A stretch of DNA of 64,000 bases from NCBI RefSeq assembly GCF_004010055.1, contig NZ_RQVT01000050.1:248001-312000 (forward strand), written 5' to 3'. How positions within the stretch are numbered: the first letter of the stretch is position 1; the number at the start of each line of letters is the position of its first letter. This DNA is from Psychroflexus aestuariivivens (GTDB taxonomy: Bacteria; Bacteroidota; Bacteroidia; Flavobacteriales; Flavobacteriaceae). Below the pieces are notes generated by a model that was given only the letters and a program-made list of their open reading frames with translations, was not told the origin of the DNA and did no database searches. Below are positions 44,064-53,657 of this stretch, piece after piece. Position numbers and translations under genes: made by a program.

Positions 44064-45416
44064 TTAGTCTTCTTCTATTTCTTCCAACACGAAAGTTTCC
44101 ATAAACTTTGTAGTGTAATTTCCAGAAATATAATCAGGGTGATCCATCAATTGTGCATGAAATGGTATAGTCGTTTTGACTCCTTCTACAACAAATTCAC
44201 TTAGAGCACGTCTCATTTTACTAATTGCTTCATCTCTGGTTCTCGCAGTTGTAATCAACTTTGCAATCATAGAATCGTAGTTAGGTGGAATCACGTAGCC
44301 GCTGTAAACATGCGTGTCTACTCTCACACCGTGACCGCCAGGCAAATGCAGGGTTTCGATTTTACCAGGAGAAGGTCTAAATTTATTAAAAGGATCTTCA
44401 GCATTGATTCTACATTCTATAGAATGAAGTTTTGGGTAATAATTTTTCCCAGAAATCGGCACACCTGCTGCAACAAGGATTTGCTCACGAATTAAATCAT
44501 GGTCAATCACCTCGTCTGTAATTGGATGCTCTACCTGAATTCTGGTATTCATTTCCATAAAATAAAAATTTCTGTGCTTATCTACAAGAAATTCAATAGT
44601 TCCAGCGCCTTCATACTGAATAAATTCAGCAGCTTTTACAGCTGCATTTCCCATTTTCTCACGAAGTTCATCCGTCATAAAAGGTGATGGCGTTTCTTCA
44701 GTAAGTTTTTGGTGTCTACGCTGAATAGAACAATCGCGTTCAGATAAATGACAAGCTTTCCCGGTCTGATCTCCAACGATTTGGATTTCGATATGTCGAG
44801 GCTCTTCAATGAGTTTTTCCATGTACATGTCATCATTTCCAAAACCGGCTTTGGCTTCTTGTCTGGCAGATTCCCAAGCGTGTTCAAGATCTTCTTCTTT
44901 CCAAACTGCTCGCATTCCTTTACCTCCACCACCTGCAGTCGCTTTCAGCATGACTGGATAACCAGTTTTTTTGGCGGTTTTCTTACAATCTTGAAAGTCT
45001 TTCAAAATTCCTTCTGAACCAGGAACACAAGGAACGCCTGCAGCTTTCATTGTAGCTTTAGCGCTGGCTTTGTCTCCCATTTTACCTATCATATCGGGAC
45101 TTGCACCGATGAATTTGATATCGTGTTCTTCGCAAATTTTTGAAAAAGCTGCATTTTCAGATAAAAAACCATATCCTGGATGAATGGCGTCAGCATTTGT
45201 AATTTCTGCTGCAGAAATGATATTTGGTATTTTTAGATACGAATCACTACTTTGTGGTGGACCGATGCAAACCGCTTCGTCTGCAAATCTAACATGAAGG
45301 CTTTCTTTGTCGGCGGTAGAATATACAGCCACAGTTTTGATGCCCATTTCTTTGCAAGTGCGGATAATTCGCAATGCGATTTCTCCACGATTGGCTATGA
45401 GAATTTTTTTAAACAT
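44064..45416 (-). CDS. accC: Acetyl-CoA carboxylase, biotin carboxylase subunit
   Basis: The 450-residue ATP-grasp enzyme begins [20 protein letters not shown] and has the glycine loop [13 protein letters not shown], the [19 protein letters not shown] segment, and the active-site [16 protein letters not shown]. It carboxylates biotin on AccB, the first half-reaction of malonyl-CoA formation. It is last in the fabH-accB-accC operon and is followed by a strong terminator. The carboxyltransferase genes are elsewhere. Confidence 0.97.
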   Translation of the reverse strand: MFKKILIANRGEIALRIIRTCKEMGIKTVAVYSTADKESLHVRFADEAVCIGPPQSSDSYLKIPNIISAAEITNADAIHPGYGFLSENAAFSKICEEHDIKFIGASPDMIGKMGDKASAKATMKAAGVPCVPGSEGILKDFQDCKKTAKKTGYPVMLKATAGGGGKGMRAVWKEEDLEHAWESARQEAKAGFGNDDMYMEKLIEEPRHIEIQIVGDQTGKACHLSERDCSIQRRHQKLTEETPSPFMTDELREKMGNAAVKAAEFIQYEGAGTIEFLVDKHRNFYFMEMNTRIQVEHPITDEVIDHDLIREQILVAAGVPISGKNYYPKLHSIECRINAEDPFNKFRPSPGKIETLHLPGGHGVRVDTHVYSGYVIPPNYDSMIAKLITTARTRDEAISKMRRALSEFVVEGVKTTIPFHAQLMDHPDYISGNYTTKFMETFVLEEIEED

Positions 45417-45469
45417 AGAGTTTGTGTTTTGATTTAACCTCTTGAAATGTGTCAGTTAAAAAAATGAAT

Positions 45470-45976
45470 TTATGAAGGATCGACCAAGAAAAGAGGCTGA
45501 TCAAATTCTACTGGTGACGAATCATCAACTAAAGCTTTCACAATTTTACCTGAAACTTCACTTTCAATTTCATTGAAAAGTTTCATAGCTTCAATTGTAC
45601 AAAGTATATCACCTTCTTTCACTTCACTGCCAACTTCCACAAATGGTTTTTTGTCTGGAGATGGTTTTCTGTAAAATGTACCAATTATAGGTGATTTTAC
45701 AGTCACATACTTACTGTCATCATCCTCTGAAGCAGATTTAGCGTCACCTTGTGGAGCAGTACTTTGTTGTTCTGCGGGTTGTTGCTGTTGTTGAACCGGC
45801 ATCTGTTGCATTTGCTGTTGTGGCATTGCCATTGGCATTTGCTGAATCACAGATTTTAGGTCATCGTCATTGCCAGTTTTGATAGTGATTTTAACATCAT
45901 CCATCTCAAGTTTAACCTCACTGGCACCAGATTTGGCGACAAATTTGATCAAATTTTGAATTTCTTTTAAATCCAT
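45470..45976 (-). CDS. accB: Acetyl-CoA carboxylase, biotin carboxyl carrier protein
   Basis: The 168-residue protein has an N-terminal domain ([20 protein letters not shown]), a Met/Gln/Pro-rich flexible linker (about 45-80) and the biotinyl domain with [11 protein letters not shown], where the Lys is biotinylated (Leu replaces the usual second Met). It carries CO2 between AccC and the carboxyltransferase. It lies between fabH and accC. Confidence 0.96.
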   Translation of the reverse strand: MDLKEIQNLIKFVAKSGASEVKLEMDDVKITIKTGNDDDLKSVIQQMPMAMPQQQMQQMPVQQQQQPAEQQSTAPQGDAKSASEDDDSKYVTVKSPIIGTFYRKPSPDKKPFVEVGSEVKEGDILCTIEAMKLFNEIESEVSGKIVKALVDDSSPVEFDQPLFLVDPS

Positions 45977-45993
45977 AGTTCTAAGTTTTGTGG

Positions 45994-46989
45994 TTATGAA
46001 TTATACGCCCATTTGAGATACACGGAACCCCATGAAAAACCTCCGCCAAATGCAGCAAATATAATATTATCCCCTTTTTTTAATTGTTTTTCGTAATCGC
46101 TTAATAATAAAGGCAGCGTTGCAGAAGTAGTATTTCCATAACGCTGTATATTCATCAATACTTTATTTTCATCTAAATTCATTCTTTTGTAAGTGGCGTC
46201 AATGATACGCTTATTGGCTTGATGTGCGACTAACCAATCTACATCTTTGGCAGTCAAATTGTTTTTGGTCATGATTCGTTCACTTACATCAGCCATATTT
46301 GAAACGGCAAACTTAAAAACAGTTTTACCATCCTGAAATACATAGTGCTGTTTGTTTTTCACGGTTTCTTCCGAAGCAGGTAAAATAGAGCCACCAGCAT
46401 CTATTTTCAGAAATTGCCTTCCGATACCATCTGTTTTCAAGATTTCGTCTTGAAGTCCATAACCATCTTGATTGGGTTGAAACAAAACGGCGCCACCACC
46501 ATCACCAAAAATAATACATGTAGAGCGGTCTTCATAATCTATAATAGAAGACATTTTATCTGCACCAACTAAAAGAACATTTTTGTATTTTTTAGATTCT
46601 ATATAACTAGAAGCAACCGACATACCATATAAAAAGCTGGAACACGCTGTTTGCAAATCGAATGAAAATGCGTTGACCGCACCTATTTCTGTTGCTAGAT
46701 AAGCAGCTGATGAAGCTACAGGCATATCTGGAGTTGCAGTTGCAAAAATCACTAAATCTATCTCAGAAGCTTTGGTGTCAGTTTTGCTAAAAAGATTTTC
46801 GCAAGCCTTAATACCTAAAAAAGAGGAGCCTTTGCCTGGGTTTTTCAAGATTCTTCTTTCCTTGATTCCTGTTCTTGCTGTAATCCACTCGTCATTAGTA
46901 TCTACCATGTCTTCCAACATTTTGTTAGTTAGAACATCTTCTGGAACATAGGCACCAACGGCAGTGATGGCTGCTTTAACATCACTCAT
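45994..46989 (-). CDS. fabH: Beta-ketoacyl-ACP synthase III
   Basis: The 331-residue thiolase-fold enzyme has the Cys-His-Asn triad: [12 protein letters not shown] (Cys near 117), [11 protein letters not shown] and [11 protein letters not shown]. It starts fatty-acid elongation by condensing an acyl-CoA with malonyl-ACP. It is first in the operon with accB and accC, so initiation and malonyl-CoA supply are co-controlled. The rpmF/plsX genes often found upstream are absent. Confidence 0.96.
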   Translation of the reverse strand: MSDVKAAITAVGAYVPEDVLTNKMLEDMVDTNDEWITARTGIKERRILKNPGKGSSFLGIKACENLFSKTDTKASEIDLVIFATATPDMPVASSAAYLATEIGAVNAFSFDLQTACSSFLYGMSVASSYIESKKYKNVLLVGADKMSSIIDYEDRSTCIIFGDGGGAVLFQPNQDGYGLQDEILKTDGIGRQFLKIDAGGSILPASEETVKNKQHYVFQDGKTVFKFAVSNMADVSERIMTKNNLTAKDVDWLVAHQANKRIIDATYKRMNLDENKVLMNIQRYGNTTSATLPLLLSDYEKQLKKGDNIIFAAFGGGFSWGSVYLKWAYNS

Positions 46990-47193
46990 AAATTTTATTT
47001 ATTTTCAATTTTAAAGTTTTTCATCTTTAAAAATTATAACCAATCATTATGCAAATTAAGTTGTTTTTTATTCGTGAGCAAAAAACTTACACAACATTTA
47101 CTTAACTATTAATTTATCTTATTGAACGCAACTTACATTTGAATTCTTCTTTTCAAAGATAAGGTATTGGTTTTTAGTATATTAAATTTAGAT

Positions 47194-47235
47194 AACAAAA
47201 GTTGTTACAAAGATTAATTTGCAACAACTTTTGTT
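47194..47235. repeat. Long inverted repeat between fabH and the aldehyde dehydrogenase gene
   Basis: AACAAAAGTTGTT (47194-47206) and AACAACTTTTGTT (47223-47235) form a 13-bp perfect stem with a 16-base loop. It lies 23 bases past the dehydrogenase stop and could terminate that leftward gene, but no proper T-tract follows. An operator or processed RNA end is possible. Confidence 0.6.
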
Positions 47236-47257
47236 GTTTATTTAGAATTCAATAAAA

Positions 47258-48811
47258 TTATAAATCGAACTTAATACCTTGCGCTAGTGGCAATTCTTTG
47301 GTATAATTAATTGTGTTGGTTTGTCTTCTCATGTAGACTTTCCAAGCATCAGAACCTGATTCTCTACCGCCACCGGTTTCTTTTTCACCACCGAATGCGC
47401 CACCGATTTCAGCTCCTGAAGTTCCGATGTTAACATTAGCAATACCACAATCTGAACCTTCTACAGACAAGAATTTTTCAGCTTCTCTTAGATTATTTGT
47501 CATAATTGCTGAAGATAAACCTTGAACAACACCGTTTTGCAATTCTAATGCATTGTCCACTTCACCTGAATATTTCATAATATATAAAACTGGCGCAAAT
47601 GTTTCATGCTGAACAATGTCGAAGTGATTTTCAGCTTCTGCAATGGCTGGTTTTACGTAGCAACCGCTTTCGTAACCTTCACCTTCTAGAACGCCACCTT
47701 CAACAAGAATTTTTCCACCTTCTTTTTCCACTTGTTCTAAAGCTTTTTGGTAATTTTTTACCGCATCTTTATCGATTAATGGACCAACGTGATTCTTTTC
47801 ATCCAAAGGATTTCCAATTCTGATTTGTTTGTAGGCATCTACAATCGCATTTTTGACTTTATCGTAAACCGATTGGTGGATAATCAATCGTCTGGTTGAA
47901 GTACATCTTTGGCCACAAGTTCCCACAGCACCAAATACCGCACCGATGACAGTGTTTTTGATATCGGCATCTGGAGTAACGATAATTGCATTATTTCCAC
48001 CTAATTCAAGTAAAGATTTTCCTAATCTTTTGGCTACAGCTTGGGCAACAATTTTCCCCATTCTGATAGAACCAGTAGCTGAAACTAATGGAACGCGCTT
48101 ATCGTTTGTCATGTATTCACCAACTTTATAATCTCCAGTGATAAGTGAAGAAATTCCTGCTGGCACATCGTTTTTTTCAAAAACTCTGGCTGCAATCTTC
48201 TGGCAAGCGACAGATGTTAAAGGTGTTTTTTCTGAACCCTTCCAAATACAAGCATCGCCACAAACCCAAGCTAATGCTGTGTTCCAAGACCAAACGGCAA
48301 CAGGAAAGTTGAATGCAGAAATAATTCCAACCACACCAAGTGGATGCCATTGCTCGTACATTCTGTGTCCTGGACGTTCGCTGTGCATGGTTAAGCCATG
48401 AAGTTGTCTGGATAAACCAACGGCAAAATCGCAGATGTCAATCATTTCCTGAACTTCACCTAAACCTTCTTGGTAAGATTTTCCCATTTCATAAGACACC
48501 AATTTTCCTAGTGGCGCTTTCAATCTTCTCAATTCATCATTGAATTGACGAACAACTTCACCTCTAGCAGGAGCTGGCCAAGTGCGCCATTCTTTGAAAC
48601 TTTTGTGTGCCGTAGTCACTACTTTTTCGTAATCTTCTTCTGTTGTCGCTTGAACTTTTCCTATAGAAGCGCCGTCGACAGGAGAAAAAGACTCGATCAT
48701 TTCACCGTTGGCAAAGAAATCTGAACCTACAGATGTTCCTTTGTTTTCGGCTTCAATTCCTAATTCTTTTAAAGCATCGTCGATGCCGTATTTTTTTGAA
48801 ATATCACTCAT
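47258..48811 (-). CDS. Aldehyde dehydrogenase, ALDH7/AmaB-like (piperideine-6-carboxylate type)
   Basis: The 517-residue enzyme has the cofactor and catalytic residues: ISAFNFPVAVWSWNTALA, LLELGGNNAIIVTPDADI with the general-base Glu, and GTCGQRCTSTRRLI with the nucleophilic Cys. The EIGGAFGGEKETGGGRESGS and the overall pattern place it in the ALDH7 group, which oxidises alpha-aminoadipic semialdehyde in lysine degradation. It lies 61 bases after the 3-hydroxyanthranilate dioxygenase gene, so a role in a tryptophan-derived semialdehyde step cannot be excluded. Confidence 0.88.
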   Translation of the reverse strand: MSDISKKYGIDDALKELGIEAENKGTSVGSDFFANGEMIESFSPVDGASIGKVQATTEEDYEKVVTTAHKSFKEWRTWPAPARGEVVRQFNDELRRLKAPLGKLVSYEMGKSYQEGLGEVQEMIDICDFAVGLSRQLHGLTMHSERPGHRMYEQWHPLGVVGIISAFNFPVAVWSWNTALAWVCGDACIWKGSEKTPLTSVACQKIAARVFEKNDVPAGISSLITGDYKVGEYMTNDKRVPLVSATGSIRMGKIVAQAVAKRLGKSLLELGGNNAIIVTPDADIKNTVIGAVFGAVGTCGQRCTSTRRLIIHQSVYDKVKNAIVDAYKQIRIGNPLDEKNHVGPLIDKDAVKNYQKALEQVEKEGGKILVEGGVLEGEGYESGCYVKPAIAEAENHFDIVQHETFAPVLYIMKYSGEVDNALELQNGVVQGLSSAIMTNNLREAEKFLSVEGSDCGIANVNIGTSGAEIGGAFGGEKETGGGRESGSDAWKVYMRRQTNTINYTKELPLAQGIKFDL

Positions 48812-48872
48812 TATCTCGAAATTTTTATCGATTTATTAAATTTTAGATGCGAAAGTAACAATTTTTTATTGT

Positions 48873-49415
48873 TTATTCATTATCAGCGACAAAACGCTCG
48901 TCAACTGGCATGACAGTTCCGCAATTGTCGCAAGTTCTGAGAGATTTGTCGCTGTAGAAATTTTTGAAATGTTTTAGAAAATCTTTTTCAATATCATTCA
49001 GAGAGAAATAAACTTCATGAAGTTTGTGATTGCAATTGTCGCAAAACCAAAGCAAACCGTCTTTGACATCCAGATGATTTCTTTTGCGTTCAATCACCAA
49101 ACCGATGGAATTTTCGAATCTTACTGGAGAATGTGGCACTTTAGCAGGATGCAAATACATGTCGCCTGGACCGAGTTCCATGGTTTTCTTTTCACCGTTT
49201 TCCTGAATGTGAACTTGGATTTGACCTTCGAGTTGGTAAAAAAGTTCTTCGGTTTCGTTGTAGTGATAATCTTTTCTAGCGTTTGGTCCGCCAACGATCA
49301 TCACGATATAATCGCCCGATTCTTTGTATAAATTTTTATTTCCAACTGGCGGTTTCAGCAAATCGCGATTGTCTTTGATCCACTGGTCTAAATTGAAAGG
49401 TTTTTGGGTTGCCAT
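48873..49415 (-). CDS. 3-hydroxyanthranilate 3,4-dioxygenase
   Basis: The 180-residue cupin has the catalytic iron ligands in DYHYNETEELFYQLEG and LHPAKVPHSPVRF, plus the C-terminal rubredoxin-like site with two CxxC pairs (CDNCNHK and CDNCGTV) seen in bacterial NbaC/HAAO enzymes. It opens the ring of 3-hydroxyanthranilate to make the quinolinate precursor, in kynurenine breakdown or NAD synthesis. Other kynurenine genes are not in the window. Confidence 0.94.
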   Translation of the reverse strand: MATQKPFNLDQWIKDNRDLLKPPVGNKNLYKESGDYIVMIVGGPNARKDYHYNETEELFYQLEGQIQVHIQENGEKKTMELGPGDMYLHPAKVPHSPVRFENSIGLVIERKRNHLDVKDGLLWFCDNCNHKLHEVYFSLNDIEKDFLKHFKNFYSDKSLRTCDNCGTVMPVDERFVADNE

Positions 49416-49519
49416 AATTTTTGATTTTGATGTTATAAAAATACAAATATTATTCAGCCCAAAAGGGTTCTGAAGTAAAAGCTTTTTGATTGCTTTAGAT
49501 GTGAATTTAATTTTTAAAC

Positions 49520-50458
49520 CTATTTGACAATAAGTTTTTGCGTGAAAGTTGCGCCGTTTTCAGTTTTGACTTTTACCAAGTAAATTCCTGAATTCAGATT
49601 GCTGATATTTACTTTACGTGTGTTTTTGAGTTGGTGTTGTGCTACTGATTTTCCTTCTAAATTGAAAATTTCCAGATTCAAATTATTTTGGTTGGGCGAT
49701 TTGATAAATAACTTGTTTTTCGCTGGATTTGGATAGACATAAATGTTCAATGAATTTTCAAAACTTGTTGAATTTAGCATAGACAAAACACAAAAACTAT
49801 CGAAGGCAGTTTCATCATTTTCAAAAGTTGGAATTCCATCTTTTTCAGAACAAACTAAATGTTTTCGAAATGCATAATTGAGATAACCTAAACTAGAGCC
49901 GACACCTTCTATAAAAACTAAATCTTGTGAAATAATTTCATCACCAACTTCAATGTCTTCAGAATAATCAAAAACAATATGTTTTAAATTGTTTTGATAA
50001 TAAACATTTGTCACAGTCGTGGTTTGTGTGCCTTCTGCAGTTAGAAAATCGAAGTCATCACCAACTTCTAAATTCATATCTATCACTAAAATTTCCTCGT
50101 CCTCACTGAATTGTGGTTGAAGTAACCAAACTTTTCCTGTACCTGTATCTTCTCTAAGGTAATAGAATTCAGGAGCGACAATGATAAATTCATTTGAATC
50201 TTCGTCAACATATCCACCATCAAAAACTCTGTAAGTTTCGCCAGTTGTGGTATTAGTGTAAAGTTCATCACTCAAGATAAAAATAATATCACCAACAAGT
50301 TGAGGCGGATCGTCACCAAATTGATTAATATAATAATTCCAATAGGTTTCATTATTTCCAAAAATAGACTCGTAATTATTGGTGTTTTGGGCATTTGAAT
50401 TTGCATTGAGAAAAATACAAATGAATATTAAAAATAATTTGAGTAATTGGTTTTTCAT
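49520..50458 (-). CDS. T9SS type A sorting-domain protein
   Basis: About 312 residues: a cleavable signal (FLIFICIFLNANSNAQ), an acidic beta-rich domain without recognised family (about 25-235), and a C-terminal T9SS sorting domain with VYPNPAKNKLF, LEIFNLEGKSV and LNSGIYLVKVKT. It should be secreted by the type IX system and either released or attached to the surface. The ATG at 50458 is preferred to a TTG two codons earlier. Divergent from the DUF5687 gene across a 172-bp gap. Confidence 0.85.
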   Translation of the reverse strand: MKNQLLKLFLIFICIFLNANSNAQNTNNYESIFGNNETYWNYYINQFGDDPPQLVGDIIFILSDELYTNTTTGETYRVFDGGYVDEDSNEFIIVAPEFYYLREDTGTGKVWLLQPQFSEDEEILVIDMNLEVGDDFDFLTAEGTQTTTVTNVYYQNNLKHIVFDYSEDIEVGDEIISQDLVFIEGVGSSLGYLNYAFRKHLVCSEKDGIPTFENDETAFDSFCVLSMLNSTSFENSLNIYVYPNPAKNKLFIKSPNQNNLNLEIFNLEGKSVAQHQLKNTRKVNISNLNSGIYLVKVKTENGATFTQKLIVK

Positions 50459-50630
50459 AGACAATGTTTTAACGCGAAGTTGTTAAACATATCCAAAATA
50501 AAGGGTTTTTAAGTATAAAACCTAAAGACACGTTCACTTTAACAGATTCATTGTCTGTCAGTTTGATATTTTTCAACTTAATTTGTAACAATTTCATAAA
50601 AATGAAAACTAATCTTCAAAACTAGCGTCT

Positions 50631-52106
50631 ATGACCATCAGAAATTTTATCCAGCTTGAGTGGAAACAGTTTTCTCGCTCCTCGTATTTTCAGAAAGGCT
50701 TGTTTATCAAAATATTGATGATTATGGGAGCGCTCTATTTTGGTGGCATTGCTGTCTTTTTAGGAATAGGTGTTTTCTTTTTGGTTAAAAAAGCTATTCC
50801 TGAAATTGATCCTTTCGAGACAATCAATAATTATTTGATTTATTGGGTGTTGTTAGATTTGGTAATTCGTTATTTTATGCAGCAATTGCCAGTGATGAAC
50901 ATCAAACCGATGATGATTATTCCTGTAAAAAAACAAAAGGTAATTCGTTTCTTGTTGCTGAAAACCAGTACGTCTTTTTTCAATATTTTGCCAATTTTGG
51001 TCTTTTTGCCACTTTCTGTGGTTTTGCTAATTCAAGGTTATTCGCCAATCAATACAATTTTGTGGTTTATTGGACTGTTATGTATAAGTTTCAGCATTAA
51101 TTTTTTGAATTTTCTCATCAATAAAACCAAATCTTATTTCTTTGGTCTAGCAATTCTTGTATTAGTAGGATTCGCTCTGCGTTATTTTGGCGTTTTCGAT
51201 GTTACTGAATATAGCGGCGCTGCGTTTTTTGCGCTTTATAATCAACCGTATTTTGTCCTCATTCCTTTGTTAATCATGCTGGTTTTGTTCCAAAGAAACT
51301 TCAATTTGCTAAAACGAAATTTTTACATCGACGGTGCAGTAAAAAACAAAACAGAAACGGTCAAAAATTACAATCTTGAATTTCTAAATCGTTTTGGCAC
51401 TTTGTCAGTATTTTTGAAAAACGATATCAAAATGATTATCAGAAATGCGCGTCCAAAGCAAGTTCTACTCATGTCGGTAATGTTTTTATTTTATGGTTTG
51501 ATTTTTTACACGCAAGATATTTATAGAGAAATGCCAGCCATCTTGGCGTTCGCTTCAATGTTTGTTACCGGTGGATTTTTAATCACTTTTGGGCAAATGG
51601 TACCAGCTTGGGATAGTGAATATTACAAACTGATGATGAGTCAGAATATTTCCTACCGTCAATATTTGGAATCTAAATGGTTGCTAATGGTGGTCGGTTG
51701 CGTGGTTTCTTTTATTTTGAGCACGCCCTACATTTATTTCGGATGGGATATTTACGCCATGATAGCAGCTGGTGCGGCGTTCAATATTGGTCTGAATTCC
51801 TTTATTACGCTTTATGGTGGCGCGTTGAATCGCGTTCCCGTAGAACTGAACCAAAAAGCCAAAGCCTTTAGCAATACGCAAGGTTTCAATGTTACTCAAC
51901 TTTTAATCAGTTTACCGAAAATTTTTGGCCCGATGATTATTTTTTATGTGCCGTATAAAATTTTCAATTTTGATGTTGGGATTATTTGTTTGGCTGTCAG
52001 TGGTGTATTAGGTCTGATTTTCAAAAATTTCTTTTTATCCAAAGTTGAAAACATTTACCAAAAAGGAAAATATAAAACAATCGCTGCTTTTGCAGAAAAA
52101 AAATAA
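50631..52106 (+). CDS. DUF5687 family ABC transporter permease-like protein
   Basis: The 491-residue protein has about twelve hydrophobic segments and begins NFIQLEWKQFSRSSYFQ, typical of the DUF5687 family. It is followed after 9 bases by an ABC ATPase, so the two probably form one transporter, as in other Bacteroidota. The cargo is unknown; no lipoprotein partner is encoded next to them. Confidence 0.85.
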   Translation: MTIRNFIQLEWKQFSRSSYFQKGLFIKILMIMGALYFGGIAVFLGIGVFFLVKKAIPEIDPFETINNYLIYWVLLDLVIRYFMQQLPVMNIKPMMIIPVKKQKVIRFLLLKTSTSFFNILPILVFLPLSVVLLIQGYSPINTILWFIGLLCISFSINFLNFLINKTKSYFFGLAILVLVGFALRYFGVFDVTEYSGAAFFALYNQPYFVLIPLLIMLVLFQRNFNLLKRNFYIDGAVKNKTETVKNYNLEFLNRFGTLSVFLKNDIKMIIRNARPKQVLLMSVMFLFYGLIFYTQDIYREMPAILAFASMFVTGGFLITFGQMVPAWDSEYYKLMMSQNISYRQYLESKWLLMVVGCVVSFILSTPYIYFGWDIYAMIAAGAAFNIGLNSFITLYGGALNRVPVELNQKAKAFSNTQGFNVTQLLISLPKIFGPMIIFYVPYKIFNFDVGIICLAVSGVLGLIFKNFFLSKVENIYQKGKYKTIAAFAEKK

Positions 52107-52115
52107 AATTTATCT

Positions 52116-52820
52116 ATGGAACCAATCATCGATGTTGAGAATTTATCGAAAACATATAACCAAAATACAGTTTTAGAAATTTCAGAATTGCAAATTCCAA
52201 AAGGTCAAAGTTTTGGTTTGGTCGGAAACAATGGTGCTGGAAAAACTACCTTTTTTAGTTTGCTGTTGGATTTGATTCAGCCAAGTAGCGGTCACATCAA
52301 AAACAAGAATATTGTTGTCAGTGAAAGTGAAGATTGGAAACCTTTCACCTCGGCATTTATCGACGAAAGTTTTCTGATTGGTTACCTTACCGCAGAAGAA
52401 TATTTCTACTTTATCGGTGATTTAAGAAACACTTCCAAAACAGAAGTTGATGCACTTTTGGCAGAATTTGAAGATTTTTTCCATGGTGAAATCTTGAATC
52501 AGAAAAAGTATTTGCGTGATTTGTCCAAAGGAAACCAAAAGAAAGTCGGTATTGTGGCAGCTTTAATCGGCAATCCAGAAATCATCATTTTAGATGAACC
52601 TTTTGCCAATTTGGATCCCACGACACAAATTCGATTGAAGAGCATCATCAAAGAGTTGTCTGCCAAAAAACACGTTACCATTTTGGTTTCTAGTCACGAC
52701 CTTTTGCACGTTACTGAAGTTTGCGAGCGCATCGTGGTTTTGGACAAAGGCGAAGTTGTAAATGATATCAAAACCAGTGAAGCCACGCTGAAAGAATTGG
52801 AATCTTATTTTAACAGGTAG
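52116..52820 (+). CDS. ABC transporter ATP-binding protein
   Basis: The 234-residue stand-alone ATPase has Walker A VGNNGAGKTTFF, signature LSKGNQKKVG, Walker B IIILDEPFANLD and the H-loop SSHDLLHV. It belongs with the DUF5687 permease directly upstream. The signature departs from LSGGQ as in the CcmA/NatA-like multidrug/ABC-2 group. Confidence 0.93.
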   Translation: MEPIIDVENLSKTYNQNTVLEISELQIPKGQSFGLVGNNGAGKTTFFSLLLDLIQPSSGHIKNKNIVVSESEDWKPFTSAFIDESFLIGYLTAEEYFYFIGDLRNTSKTEVDALLAEFEDFFHGEILNQKKYLRDLSKGNQKKVGIVAALIGNPEIIILDEPFANLDPTTQIRLKSIIKELSAKKHVTILVSSHDLLHVTEVCERIVVLDKGEVVNDIKTSEATLKELESYFNR

Positions 52821-52886
52821 TTGTACCACACACTGAAAAAATTCTGCAATTGAATTAAATTCATTAGTTTTATAAAAATATTCGAA

Positions 52887-53102
52887 ATGGAAACGATACA
52901 GGTTGATATACTTAATCCAAAGGCAAAGAAGTTATTGAGAAATTTAGCTGATTTGAATTTGATAAAGATTAATAAAACTAAAAATAAATCTGACTTTTCT
53001 GCACTACTTCAAAAACTTAGAACTAGATCAACTGATGAAATTTCTTTGGACGAAATAACAAAAGAAGTTGAGCAAGTGAGAAGTTCACGATATGAGAAGT
53101 AA
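52887..53102 (+). CDS. Type II antitoxin of a PIN toxin system
   Basis: This 71-residue protein (TIQVDILNPKAKKLLRNLAD, then an SLDEITKEVEQVR end) matches the short antitoxins paired with COG1569-type PIN toxins. It overlaps the toxin gene by 11 bases. It should bind the toxin and repress the operon. The DNA-binding region is not recognisable by eye. Confidence 0.82.
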   Translation: METIQVDILNPKAKKLLRNLADLNLIKINKTKNKSDFSALLQKLRTRSTDEISLDEITKEVEQVRSSRYEK

Positions 53103-53502
53103 AAAAATAATCCTAGATACGAACCTTTGGATTAGTTTTCTCATTTCAAAAAAATTTAATTCAATCGACAATCAGATTGAAAACAATAAGATTACATTAA
53201 TTTTTTCGGACGAATTGATAGAGGAATTTGTTGATGTAGTTAATCGCCCCAAATTCGAGAAATATTTTTCAAAAAACGATATTGAGAAAATACTTACCTA
53301 TTTTGACCAGTATGGAAAACTGATTAAAGTTAAATCTGATATCAAAATTTGTCGTGACGAAAAAGATAATTTTCTACTCAATCTCTCAATTGACTCAAAA
53401 GCTGATTACTTAATTACAGGAGACAATGATTTGCTCGTTTTAGAGAAAATAGAGCGAACTAGAATTATAAACTTTAATGACTTCTTAGAACAGATCCGAT
53501 AA
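53092..53502 (+). CDS. PIN-domain toxin (putative RNase, COG1569 type)
   Basis: The 136-residue protein has the PIN-domain acidic residues: ILDTNLWISFL (Asp 8), DELIEEFVDVVNRPKFEKY (Glu), CRDEKDNFLLNLS (Asp) and YLITGDNDLL (Asp). These coordinate Mg2+ in small RNases. Partner antitoxin lies directly upstream. The pair sits in an accessory patch bordered by related spacer repeats. Confidence 0.9.
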   Translation: MRSKKIILDTNLWISFLISKKFNSIDNQIENNKITLIFSDELIEEFVDVVNRPKFEKYFSKNDIEKILTYFDQYGKLIKVKSDIKICRDEKDNFLLNLSIDSKADYLITGDNDLLVLEKIERTRIINFNDFLEQIR

Positions 53503-53640
53503 ACGTAAGTTGTACAACACTATGTATCTCTAATTGCAGAGTCCGTGACTAATATCAGGATTTGCTGGAAGTAAAATCTAAAAATAATCACTAATTTTCA
53601 CGCTACTTGCGATATGCTAAACCTTTATACGAACAAATTT
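53503..53640 (+). repeat. Cassette-like spacer repeat, copy A
   Basis: This follows the PIN toxin stop: it begins ACGTAAGTTGTACAACAC and ends with 53580-53623, which is about three-quarters identical by eye to 55049-55092 (shared AAAAATAAT, CTAATTTTC, CGC and ATATGCTAAA). It separates two unrelated accessory genes and holds no credible start. Confidence 0.55.
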
Positions 53641-53657
53641 TAAAAACAACCTATCTA

